Source: Micrasema longulum (lineage: Eukaryota > Arthropoda > Insecta > Trichoptera > Brachycentridae). From it: 64,000 nt of DNA. Position numbers and translations under genes: made by a program. Below are positions 43,101 to 52,069 of the stretch, piece after piece. Every line of letters begins with the position of its first letter. The first letter of the stretch is position 1. Location of the stretch: positions 16,560 through 80,559 of the forward strand of contig JAGVSM010001266.1 of assembly GCA_022494885.1 (NCBI GenBank). Reading direction: 5' to 3'. A model generated the notes under the pieces. It saw only the letters and a program-made list of their open reading frames with translations. It was not told the origin of the DNA and did no database searches.

Positions 43101-46100
43101 ATTTAATGTGGAATAAAAATTCTTACCGTTCCCTTAGCAAGCTGTTGTTCAGCAGCAAACACCATTCCTCCACAGCGAGGGCATCCTTGTCCCTTGGGAG
43201 CCTTGATGGATGTTGTATCTGGGTTGTAGAATGGTCTGCTCTTGGAAATTTCTTCTTCGCTATTAACCAAGGGAAAATATTGTTGTATATCCTGACAGCA
43301 TCATGTTGCTAATTATTTCAAATCAACATTCTACATTGATACGTAATAATAAAATTAGTTTTCAGCTCTTAAAATATGGCTATGAATTAATTATTGATTA
43401 TCTGCACATTATATGAATTCATAATTGATTAAGGCGCAATCATTGAATTGCTTTAGGAAAAATTTATATATTTTTTATTATTATTACAGAAATTTGTTTT
43501 TTTAAAGGGCGGAAATTTTTATTTAATTATCTAGCTGAATTCAAAGTCCAATGTGCTAAAATATAATCAATGATATTTATTTCGAAGCATTAAACTTCAT
43601 AGCCTTATCCACATTTTATATCGAATGAAAATCAAATGGCGGCCTCCGTGGTGTAGTGGTCAAGACTGAGACTTACACAAGGACGGTTCTGGGTTCGATT
43701 CCCAGTGAGCACACGAAAACGATCTGTGATTTTTCTCAAGCCTGGGTATTCTGTAATATAATTCACCATTAATTGGGGCTCCTGGCCTGTTGTGGTGCAA
43801 AATAAATTAAATAATAATAGTTTTAGCGCATTTTTTTTTCATTACTGACCATTCGTTAAATAAATGTCAAATTCTTGAGATGCTAGTTTGCTTTATGTAT
43901 GAGCATGTTTTTATTTCAATACTTAAAACTTGTTTTCCAAAATACTACCAAATTTGATGTTTAAAATATTTCAAAATGAATTATCAACTTACGTCAAGCC
44001 ATCGGTCTGCAGGAAGCCAGATCCACAAGCGAACCCATATCCATGGGGTCCCCACTTCTTGCCATAGCAGGTCTTACAGTAAACTTCTCCATTGGGGCCA
44101 TCGCAAGCAATGATGGAGTCTAGGGTCTTAGTGCAGTCACGGCACTTGAAGCACTTGCGATGCCACTCATGGCCCTTCGCGAGAACCATCTCAGCGGCAA
44201 ATACAACTCCTCCGCATCGAGGACATCCCTGACCAGCGGCAGCCATGATCGAGGTGGTGTCGATCAACGTAGTTTTGGGTGCTTGATCACTAGTTAAATC
44301 AAAACAATAATTAATACACATCGTCTGTTCAGTTTTTAATCTTTAAAAACAAGAAAAATCGTATTTCATAATGTTTTATTCTGACCTACTCACATCTAAC
44401 CTATACATGTATTTAATTTTAACAGTTTAATTGAAAAATTACCTAACTAGATAATACCCATATATAGGCTTTTAATTTTTTAATGAATTTGTTTTAAAAA
44501 TATCTTTTGAATATTCTTTTGAGGAACAAAATATAATATAATGAATACATTAGTATTTTTTTCTGAATTGGTTTTAACTGGTGCAATTTCTAATTTATTT
44601 TCGTCATAGTAATGATTTTTATAAAATACACATGCCAATGGAGTGAGGATAAACAACATTTTATTTGAGAAATGGGTATTATTAATATGTTGTCAAGTAG
44701 GAATGTGCAAACAATTATATGATTATTAAATATGTGTAGTTAAGAAGGTACTTTCAAGAGCTATTGTGGTGTATGAATAAAATGGTCATTAAAAATTTTA
44801 GTTGGTTTTGATGTATGAAAATCATGTTTTAGAATCAAATGTTTGTGATGATTTATTATCAAATTTAACTTGTATGTTGACAAGTGTTAATGTTTGAAGA
44901 TAAAACAGGTTTTAAACAATGGAAATTAAATGTCTTTCAAAGAGTACATATTTACTCAAACATATGTTTAAACAAGCAAGCATTATACCATAAAACATGC
45001 ACTTGTCCATTACATGTAAAATAGAATGTCTTCAAGTTTGACGATAATGCCATTATATATGGATGTACATACAAATACAAAAATAAAAAGGACTAGGTTT
45101 GGGTCAGATTGTACCTCTGCCATTCAGAGTCCAATATATCGCACATGAGGCCAAGAGACGACATCCCAGCGTGGCCAATGCCACGAGGTCCAAATCGCTG
45201 AGCGTAGCACCCTGTATGGTTAAGCAGATAAGCGTGAATGCCAGAAGAATATAAGTTTAAAGCAGCGGCAATCATGCATTAAGACCCGATAACCAGCATG
45301 TCCACTTATCAATTCAATATCCCAAACTTTGTTTTATGAGTCAAATTTAACTGTCTCCATAGTGAAATGTTATTGTCATTAGTTGAATGATTTTACATAC
45401 AAATATTGATATCCTAGGTTCCCAGAATAATAAGTGGACATTCCAGAGCGGGTGTCTGATGATTGGCGCGCAGCTAGAGAGACTTACCCAACGGGGAAGC
45501 AGTCGCTCTGCAACGCGCCACCTCCCTGACCATAGCCGTAACCCTTGGGGCCGAACTTCTTCCCGTAACACACTACGGGGACAGAACAAACTGAGTCAAA
45601 CCAAAAGCATTCCAAAACAAAACTGGGACGATTACGAGTTGAATAGATGAATGACACACTGGCTGCATCATATCTTTCAAAACTCTTCGTACAGCTTGGA
45701 TCAGTAATATTCACAAGGGTTTAGAAACCTTTCCAACAGTATTTTTTAAAGATTGAACCATTTGAACGATTCAGTTTTATAATTATGTACATATTTGTTA
45801 ATGTATTGTAGTTTATTTTCCAGAGATATGATGCAGCTAGGAGAGATTTTAATAATTTGTAAACTATGAATTAATTGATGAATGGTTTACCTTTGCAGTA
45901 GATGTTTTTGTCCGGTCCCTCGCAACAGTTCACTGAATCCAGTCCCTTGGCACAGTCGCCACACTTGAAACACTCCCTATGCCATCCCTTTAACAATAGT
46001 AAATAATGCAGTTCTAGCTAGGTTCATCACAAAAAACTTGCAAATGCACAAAAATACTGTCTTATTCTATATGATTATGACGTGATGGATGTAACTGAAG

Positions 46101-49100
46101 TGTAATTCTACACACATATAGTTTAAGTCGTGCATGGACCAACCACAGAGGTTCTAAGAGTAAGTGATAAATGGAAAGATGCGGGTTTTTGTGAGCACAA
46201 TATGTGGGTATCTTTTCGTGCTTCATTACATCTTATTATGATAGTATTTTGGTCCCACAAACACATAAATCTGAATCAGATCAGGTTGTGTACCTCGGCA
46301 ATATATGTCCATGTCTGGTCCATCACAGTGCATTGTAGAGTCTAAAGTTCTGTTGCAACTGATGCATTTGAAACAGCGCCTGTGATACCCCTGTTGTTGA
46401 AGGAAATATTAAAAATATTCTGAAATTCATCCTGACTTTCAAATCTCAGCATAAAAGGAATTTTTAAAGTTAATTGATTTCAAACATATTTTGCATAGGT
46501 AAATAACAAAACTGAATTTATAACTTGTCGGTATATTTATTAAAAAATGGTAATTAAAACAAAATCCAATTACTTATATCAATAGTTACTAGTAATCTAC
46601 TTTAAAATAGTTATTACCATTTAAAAAGAAAATCGGAATATATTTAAAGATACTTACACGTCCTCTAGCGAGCATCTGCTCTGCGGCATACACGAAGCCT
46701 CCACAGCGTGGGCATCCTTGTCCCTCGGGAGCCTTGGCAATGACACGGGGCTCCATGCAAGCTCCATTCATGCGCCTGTAATTACCATCAAGTTAAATCC
46801 CATCCAGATTGGTTGAGTTATCACTACTAGTACTTTACTAAGCTCCGGTTACTGCTCTAAGACGTTAATGTGTTGCGACCACCCAAACTCAACCAACTTC
46901 CCACAGCCTTAAGATTTGTTAACAAAGCAACTTGTGAATTCATTAAAGACTATATACCAAGGTCTAAACATTCGGCTGCGTTGCGGCGAATCGAACGTTT
47001 CAAAGGGGTGCGTTTATTGTGTTACGATTTGTCAGAACTGAAATGAGAGAAATGATTAATGTGATGCTGGAGCGATGGGACAAGTCGCCCCGCCGCCATT
47101 CCCTCCCCCGACGTCCCGAGGACACTTTCCTTATCCCATCCAAGTGACACGGGTTAGTGCGGTCGGATCTCTTGGGTTAGGAAGCGTTAAGTAATGCATG
47201 CAGTTAGCGAGCTACGGTTAAACACGGGCAGGCATAGCGGTGACGTGTGAGAAGCCAGAAGCCAGAAGCCTGGAAGCCATGCTAGCCACTGTAAGAAGTG
47301 CGCTCACCATTTATCCTGGGGCTGCTTCCCTCTGCAGCTAGGGGTAGGGATAGGAAAGGGTGGCAGAGGACCGCGAACTGAGCCCAGTTTGGTGTAAGAC
47401 CATTCTCAAGTTCACGGTCCGCTGTTTTCTACAACTATAACACTAATATTTTTCCATGTTTTTTTATTTATAAAAAAAAATTCATGACATCTGTATTGAC
47501 AAACTGAGCAAAATAAAAATTGAATGTTTGTATCGGATAATTGTTTAAAGGTATATAAATTGAAAGGAAACCAACGATTATAAAAATATTAAAGAACGTG
47601 TTAACTCTAAGTATAAAGAAAAAGCGCGAGATGTCCTGCGCGTGTTCGGGGGCGAGGGTCCCGGTGGGTCGGGGGCCGGGGGGCGGGGGGACGGGGGCAG
47701 GGGGCGCCGGAGCCCGGACAGCTGTGGCGCCTGCGGCGGCCGCCTTCTCCTCCGCTCACTTACTGCCTGTTTCCAACAAACGAACTAGGTCATGCGGCGT
47801 CAAAACTGCTCCCTCCTCTCTCTTTCAACGGCTTCTAGTATTTACAATTCCCGCTTCACAGGGTTAATGCTATTCAAACAGGTTAATGCTAGGGTAGTAA
47901 CGAATGACTCTACGCTTTACAATAATGATTCGTAACCCGATGCGAGTATGGATCCAAGCTGCTAGTAATTGCAAAACAAATATATATGTATATAGATCGA
48001 CGGCGATAAGGAAAGTAGTTCTCGGGGTCGAGTGGTGTAAGAGCATCAGGGGTAGGGAGACACACGAGCACTCGGTACTCACGTTCCTTCCTGGAATTGA
48101 GCTCCAGCGTCCATGGACAAGCATCCGGCTCCGCCGCCGAAGCCGTATCCCTTGGGACCATACTTGCGCGCGTGACAGTTCTTGCAGAACAGCTGTCCTT
48201 CGTGCTCGGTGCAGTTGGTGGAGTCGAGCAACTTGCTGCACATTCCTGTAACAGTAATAGCCGCATTATTTGCTGTTCCATTGAACTCTCTCTCAATTTG
48301 CACGAGAGATCAGAAAACTGCAAATTGATTTTTTTTCAAATCGAAATAGGTAAAGTTGCTAATGATTGCCCGCTTAAGGAAATGTTGACTTTGAATAATA
48401 ATAATAATAATGGTTTATTAACAAATACTACAACTTCTTTATCTACTACATACATACTTAGGTAATAGATTTCTCTGTATTATGTCTAGTCTGCCTAACT
48501 AAGTACAACCTGTTTTAAGGCAGACATTTTTATGCAAAAATAAACAATAACATGACTACCTACTAGTTAATTTATTATAAAGTTATACAATATATATACC
48601 ATTTATTATTTGAGAATGTTTTTTAGTTAGTTTTCCGATTTTTCTCTACCTAAATCCAGTAATCATTATATTACAAATTTATTTCATTGAATTCGGGTCA
48701 TAGTTTCGTAAAGATCGGGTAACATATTTTATATTTTTGGACCCAGAAACCTAAAATTTCTTTGCCCGAATTCAAAGTTTGTGGTAGACCCCATGACCCA
48801 TCCTTTAGTTTGACAGTTATAGGTTTGACCTTACTCATCTAATAACAATGAAATAGTAAAATATATTTTTTTTATCTTTACTTTTGCTATAAATTAATTA
48901 AACTGTTACATAAATACTTTTTTTCACAACAAAAACACCTCCCGAAATCAAAGTGAATGCTCACTTCAGTATTTTCGTAAAAAAACAATCAATAAAACAA
49001 GTATTTGTTTATTATCAAATGTAAATAATAAATCCTAAATATTGTGAATTGTATAGATAACAATCATTCTTGGGTGGGCAATCATTATCCATTTTACCCT

Positions 49101-49916
49101 AACAGTTTACAGCAGTTAAATCATGATTTCTTTACTGTCATAAAATGTACCAAATGATTGTATTGAAAGAAAATGTGTTTTTGCGCCACTTTTTTTATGC
49201 ATTTTGAGGTTTGGTCAGTAGAATAGGTTAAAAAAAAATTGTTTCTCAATCCATTGTTAAATTTAATTATTCCAAATCTGTTGGGAGCGTTTTTTTCTGC
49301 AATTAAAACACTCGCCAAGTTCTGAATCTGAACCTCCATTGCATTACAAAATCTATGTGTAGTGCTAGTTAAAGTTTAGGGTTCGATTCTCGGTGAGAAC
49401 AAAAAAATAAATGTGTTTTTTCTCGAGCATGGTGTTCTACGGTGTAATTTGCCAATGTAATTGGGCCTCCCGGCTTATTGTAGTCTAAATTTTTTTTATA
49501 TTAAACAGTTTTATATTAAATATTTATAAAAAGTTTTCAGAAAAAACCCAATGATCAAGATACGCCGCGGTTGGTGTACCAATGCAGTGCCCTATGCGCC
49601 ACAAGGTTCATAAAGGGAACCATGTAATTCCCATATTACTGTTTTTATTTTTATATAACTTAATCCCTTATACTGTTCAATTTTATACTGTAAAAGGCAC
49701 TTGTAAAATAATAGGGAGCAATAAAAGTTAATCCGAAGGGCTAACCTTTAATGTGGGGCAAATATACTATCATCTGCTAGTAATGATTACGGAAAACTTA
49801 CCACACTTGAAGCACATTTTGTGGAACTTGAGTCCTCCAGCGACTCTCTCCTCAGCGGCGTACACTGACTTGCCGCATTTAGGGCACTTTGGGTTCTCAA
49901 TTGGCTTGAAAGGCAT
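40008..49916 (-). CDS. Mlp84B: Muscle LIM protein Mlp84B, five LIM domains (complete)
   Basis: Sarcomeric (Z-disc) scaffold of the cysteine-rich-protein family. Exons, 5' to 3': 49916-49802, 48245-48083, 46775-46658, one of 46390-46294 or 45987-45891, one of 45572-45488 or 45211-45115, 44289-43993, 43259-43127, 41933-41746, 41450-41297, 40130-40008. With the 85-nt exon the CDS is 1473 nt, 490 residues; Drosophila Mlp84B is about 495. LIM domains (CX2C...HX2CX2CX2C...CX2C) start near residues 11, 114, 214, 316 and 414, each followed by the CRP glycine-rich signature ([56 protein letters not shown]). All junctions are GT-AG with matching phases. The start [20 protein letters not shown] is the family N-terminus; the acceptor 20 bases upstream implies a noncoding exon 1. 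SelenoF is nested in the last intron. Confidence 0.96.
40432..40932 (+). CDS. SELENOF: Selenoprotein F homologue with Cys in place of Sec (intronless, nested)
   Basis: Sep15/SelenoF family: an ER-lumen thioredoxin-like protein linked to UDP-glucose:glycoprotein glucosyltransferase and glycoprotein folding control. 166 residues: signal peptide (about 1-24, hydrophobic [16 protein letters not shown]), Cys-rich UGGT-binding region ([24 protein letters not shown]), then the thioredoxin-like domain [50 protein letters not shown]. Human SelenoF has Cys-Gly-Sec here; this protein has Cys-Thr-Cys, so no Sec recoding is needed. A second Met at residue 5 (40444) is an alternative start. The gene is uninterrupted and lies on the plus strand entirely within Mlp84B's last intron (40131-41296). 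AATAAA follows 44 bases after the stop. The lack of introns would fit a retrocopy, but the reading frame is intact. Confidence 0.94.
   Translation: MLLIMKSVFISLCIILSLNLAKAEFSSEDCWSLGFNKANLLCSSCDQLKDFGLETLRDHCKECCHHDENSNAEKRYASAVLEVCTCKFSAYPQIQAFVKSTRPAKFSNLQIKYVRGLDPIIKLQDKDGNVVEVVAIEKWNTDTVEEFLNTHLIMDEEEDYLKTNRV
40976..40981 (+). terminator. SelenoF polyadenylation signal
   Basis: AATAAA followed by a T-rich stretch, 44 bases downstream of the SelenoF stop codon. Confidence 0.7.
41297..41450 (-). CDS. Mlp84B: Mlp84B exon 10 (LIM5 first half)
   Basis: 154 nt, phase 2 to 0. Encodes [20 protein letters not shown] then [20 protein letters not shown] and [11 protein letters not shown]. Acceptor AAATTCCTAG, donor TTG|GTAAGC. 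Confidence 0.95.
41746..41933 (-). CDS. Mlp84B: Mlp84B exon 9 (LIM4 second half)
   Basis: 188 nt, phase 0 to 2. Encodes [40 protein letters not shown] and [15 protein letters not shown]. Acceptor CATTTCAG, donor GTTT|GTAAGT. Confidence 0.95.
42212..42300 (+). mobile_element. SINE family C, copy 4, 5' part
   Basis: TTGGTCAGTGTCAGCCTACC, CGAGTTCAATTCAAGACATG. The matching 3' part appears at about 42835-42955, suggesting insertion of roughly 530 bp. Mlp84B intron. Confidence 0.6.
42301..42834. other. Probable insertion inside a SINE-C copy
   Basis: About 530 bp between the two halves of SINE-C copy 4. Contains GGATATCCGGTAACTA and GGTATCCGGCTATTCGG near opposite ends. Class unknown. Confidence 0.35.
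42835..42955 (+). mobile_element. SINE family C, copy 4, 3' part
   Basis: TTCATAGTCTTTGAATTATA, GTGGTGCCCTATGCACCATT and AAGTGCACATATGG, the family C 3' body and end. Confidence 0.55.
43127..43259 (-). CDS. Mlp84B: Mlp84B exon 8 (linker, LIM4 first half)
   Basis: 133 nt, phase 2 to 0. Encodes [20 protein letters not shown] then [19 protein letters not shown]. The [13 protein letters not shown] linker is conserved in Drosophila Mlp84B. Donor ACG|GTAAGA. Confidence 0.95.
43638..43820 (+). mobile_element. SINE family B, copy 2
   Basis: Near-complete copy in the Mlp84B intron between exons 7 and 8, antisense to the gene. Box B GGTTCGATTCC and the CTGGCCTGTTGTGGTGCAA end are intact. Confidence 0.88.
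43993..44289 (-). CDS. Mlp84B: Mlp84B exon 7 (entire LIM3)
   Basis: 297 nt, phase 2 to 2. Holds a whole LIM domain: [40 protein letters not shown], then [20 protein letters not shown] and [10 protein letters not shown]. Acceptor GATTTAACTAG, donor GAC|GTAAGT. Confidence 0.95.
44290..45114. other. Mlp84B intron 6, no feature recognised
   Basis: AT-rich intron between exon 6b and exon 7; no repeats or exons recognised. Confidence 0.5.
45115..45211 (-). CDS. Mlp84B: Mlp84B alternative exon 6b (LIM2 end, divergent linker)
   Basis: 97 nt, phase 1 to 2, acceptor AACCATACAG, donor CAGAG|GTACAA. Encodes [20 protein letters not shown] then [12 protein letters not shown]. It has the same final LIM Cys and a GPRGIGHAG motif aligned with GPKGYGYGQ, but a different, longer tail. 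Phase-compatible with exon 6a. Confidence 0.85.
45488..45572 (-). CDS. Mlp84B: Mlp84B alternative exon 6a (LIM2 end, Gly-rich linker)
   Basis: 85 nt, phase 1 to 2, acceptor CCCCGTAG, donor TTGG|GTAAGT. Encodes [20 protein letters not shown] then QSDCFPV, the Drosophila-like form carrying the last LIM2 Cys and the glycine-rich signature. Confidence 0.92.
45891..45987 (-). CDS. Mlp84B: Mlp84B alternative exon 5b (LIM2)
   Basis: 97 nt, phase 0 to 1, acceptor ATTGTTAAAG, donor AAAG|GTAAAC. Encodes [20 protein letters not shown] then [12 protein letters not shown], the version closer to Drosophila Mlp84B LIM2. Confidence 0.92.
46294..46390 (-). CDS. Mlp84B: Mlp84B alternative exon 5a (LIM2)
   Basis: 97 nt, phase 0 to 1, acceptor CAACAACAG, donor CGAG|GTACAC. 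Encodes [20 protein letters not shown] then [12 protein letters not shown]. It supplies the same zinc-binding His/Cys residues as exon 5b, at identical spacing and identical exon length, so the two look mutually exclusive. Confidence 0.88.
46658..46775 (-). CDS. Mlp84B: Mlp84B exon 4 (LIM2 first finger half)
   Basis: 118 nt, phase 2 to 0. Encodes [20 protein letters not shown] then [19 protein letters not shown], very close to the Drosophila protein. Donor CGT|GTAAGT leads into either of two alternative exons. Confidence 0.95.
46776..47307. other. Mlp84B intron 3, proximal part
   Basis: Less AT-rich than surroundings at 47080-47300, with a short GAAGCCA tandem repeat near 47250. No exon seen except the micro-exon candidate next to it. 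Confidence 0.4.
47308..47331 (-). CDS. Mlp84B: Candidate 24-nt cassette micro-exon of Mlp84B
   Basis: Between exons 3 and 4, the minus strand reads a long pyrimidine tract ending GCTGCAG|, 24 exonic bases, then |GTGAGC donor. It enters in phase 2 and leaves in phase 2, so it would insert eight residues ([10 protein letters not shown]) between LIM1 and LIM2 without changing the frame. It has no effect on any LIM domain. Support is splice-site strength and phase only. Confidence 0.4.
47630..47760. other. G-rich, CpG-rich block in Mlp84B intron 3
   Basis: The plus strand has many consecutive G-runs (GGGGGCCGGGGGGCGGGGGG type) in an otherwise AT-rich region. It could form G-quadruplex on the plus (non-template) strand, or be an alternative promoter. 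A GTAAGT donor on the minus strand at about 47763 borders it. No coding exon is supported. Confidence 0.55.
48083..48245 (-). CDS. Mlp84B: Mlp84B exon 3 (LIM1 second finger)
   Basis: 163 nt, phase 1 to 2. Encodes [20 protein letters not shown] then [20 protein letters not shown] and [12 protein letters not shown]. Acceptor TTACTGTTACAG, donor AAC|GTGAGT. Confidence 0.95.
48246..49354. other. Mlp84B intron 2, no feature recognised
   Basis: Contains a short AAT microsatellite near 48394. Otherwise AT-rich with no exon or repeat copy recognised before the SINE-B fragment. Confidence 0.45.
49355..49499 (+). mobile_element. SINE family B, copy 3 (5' truncated)
   Basis: Starts near box A remnants; GGTTCGATTCTCGGTGAGAA, TTTTTTCTCGAGCATGGTGT, GGGCCTCCCGGCTTATTGTA. 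Mlp84B intron 2. Confidence 0.78.
49552..49625 (+). mobile_element. SINE family C, 3' fragment
   Basis: GATCAAGATACGCCGCGGTT, GGTGTACCAATGCAGTGCCC; only the 3' end is kept. Mlp84B intron 2. Confidence 0.75.
49802..49916 (-). CDS. Mlp84B: Mlp84B exon 2 (start codon, LIM1 first finger)
   Basis: 115 nt from ATG, ends phase 1 at donor TGTG|GTAAGT. Encodes [20 protein letters not shown] then FHKMCFKC. The exon starts at 49935 after acceptor TTTTTCAG, so 19 bases of 5' UTR are attached. Confidence 0.95.
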
Positions 49917-49935
49917 TTTGTTTTAGTTGTTTGGC

Positions 49936-51539
49936 CTGAAAAAGGAAACACAAGATTAATAAACGATAAAAATAAAGAAAACTTTCATCTCAACGAAACT
50001 ATTGTATCTACCGGAAAATAATTCAACTTTGTTGTATGAAGTCGTTTGCTTTTAATTAATAAATAAAACGTTGTACTGATATAATAATTTTATTTTTAAA
50101 TAAGTCGTCTCATTATAAAAATCCGCGTAATTCGATTTAAGTTCTCACTTTCATTTTTTAAATTTTAATTGGAAATCGGGTCTCGTAATACACACTTTGT
50201 ATAATAATTTGTTTTATCGGGTATTGAATCTCATTTAAATTTGTTTGTGTACCAGCCCTAATTGATTTAATCGTAGGTATTATGAAACAGTTCTTGTCAA
50301 ATACCGACGACGAAAGAAATGCGAAAGCCGCGTAACTGCCAAAACATTCGAACGTTTCTATCAACGCGCGAATGTCCGACTTCACATTATTCCCGAAGTC
50401 TATTGAAAGGGTGTTCAGGCGAGTTACCTGCCGCGGAAAATACTCCCAATGTTAAATTTACGGTTCGTTTTATTGTTCAGCGAAGCGTAGATCGTTCCCG
50501 AGGGTCTAAGGGGAATGAAACGCTATCGAGGAATATTATCCAACGTGGTATTTATAAGTAGGGCGAACTATTTACGTGCGAGCCAAATTTGGAGTCGTTG
50601 CTTCATGTCTCCCCTTCCCCACCCACCGCTGCTCCGGGCGGACGGAGATTGGGTTTCATACGGAAAAATTTTATGAGATTTTATCTCAAAAAATTAATTA
50701 ATCAAATTTAATCATCACTTTAAAAAAATTGAATAATTTTCTTAGTGATTTTAAAAGTAAATCTTTTTATTATTATCGTTTTAACTAAATTATTTTTTTA
50801 ATGCTGAATCTTTAATGTTGCATCTTGACCCGTTTTTATTTTGATGTAACGTGTTTGTCCCGGCCTCGCGGTATTACCAGAATTACCGCTTTATTTTTTA
50901 ATATAAATCTTTTTAAACAGCTTTTTTGACCTGGGCTCGTGTCCAAGTATTTAGCGAGACGCCACGTGTTTCGATGCGTAAAAAATGACGTTTGACTATC
51001 ATTTCGGAGTACAACTTGCCCCGTTTCTTCCACCACGTGCGAACCGTCGATTGATTTACCTACTCATTTGAATTAATTTACGGAAAAAGTCCATTTTGAA
51101 CATATATTGTAACAAAAAAGATAATTAATCAGGAAAAACTCGGAAAATACATATAAATTATCGAAAGTTGCTCAAAACTTTTTAAATGCCGGTTAAAAAA
51201 CGTTGGATTATTTTGAACGATCCTATTATTTATACGTAGTATATCCGATACACTCGCGTCTAACTATTATCACCGTCACAATTGGCGATTCGCCCCTAGA
51301 TCACTTGCGAGTTCAATCACAACACAATGTTTGTAAAGCTCCAGTTCACAAAGCACAGCAGGAAATGTCGTCACTTCCAGCACTCGTGGCGTCACGTCCC
51401 CGGTTTGTACCTGGTCGGTCGTTGAAGGTAGCTGTGCCGGACGATAGTGCCTGGAGGAAGGTAGGTTGGCTGTCGCTGGTAGGTCGACCGTCACTGACTA
51501 CTTAAGTTCGAATGGCGGTTTTAGAGGCGAGCTGCCGGT
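49936..51539. other. Mlp84B 5' intron / promoter region
   Basis: No repeat recognised. Mixed composition with CpG-containing patches (50290-50640). Short open frames show no protein similarity. Confidence 0.4.
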
Positions 51540-51660
51540 AGTCTATGGGCGGCTGTGCACACGGCCCGGCGCCCCTTCCCCGCCCGCCCGGGCCCCCCAC
51601 CCGCGGACTGCAAGCGCTGCCGGTGGTGCCGCCTGCATCCACCGGCTCGCCCAGAACTGG
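51540..51660. other. GC-rich block upstream of the Mlp84B ATG exon
   Basis: C-rich sequence (GGCGCCCCTTCCCCGCCC, CCCCCCACCCGCGG) within the first intron or promoter region of Mlp84B; possible regulatory CpG cluster. Open frames here are composition artefacts. Confidence 0.4.
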
Positions 51661-51997
51661 AGTCAAGACATGCGATTCATTCGAAATTTCCCTCAAATTC
51701 AATACCTAATTGACAACTGCAAAAGGAGATAATTCCACGCACCTATACGCGTAAAAGCAACCGAAATAACCAAAAGTATAAAAATCCGCGTATCATTTTC
51801 ACAATTTTTCATTTACGTCAAATAAACCCGATTGTTTACTGTGTTTTTTTTACTATTTTCTTTGGAAAGGGGAGAGAAAGAGAGAGATACGCTCGTATTC
51901 GAGGGGGGCGGAAGATTCGGGTTGTGGGCGGCGGTAGACGCGACGGGCGGAAGGGAGAGCGAAGAGCGTGAGTCAGAGGGCGGGTAAATCGGCATAC

Positions 51998-52069
51998 CTC
52001 AGCTGTGAGTGGTCAGCTGTCTGTTGACTTCGCTGTTTACGCATGCCGTGATGCGAGACCAACCTTATA
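51998..52069 (-). promoter_or_regulatory. Candidate Mlp84B promoter and noncoding exon 1
   Basis: On the minus strand, TATAAG (52069-52064) is followed about 45-70 bases downstream by two CAGCTG E-boxes (52019-52014 and 52005-52000) and then a donor CTGAG|GTATGC at 51997. A noncoding first exon ending at 51998 would splice to the ATG exon at 49935. E-boxes suit a muscle gene. This is inference from motif order; a second possible donor exists at 51740. Confidence 0.35.

Noticed and set aside
47598..47867. Open frame across the G-rich block
   Set aside because: Gly/Ala/Pro-only translation caused by base composition, on the strand opposite to the gene, with no similarity.
51203..51732. Overlapping open frames upstream of Mlp84B
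   Set aside because: GC-rich composition artefacts without similarity, lying in the putative promoter and first intron.
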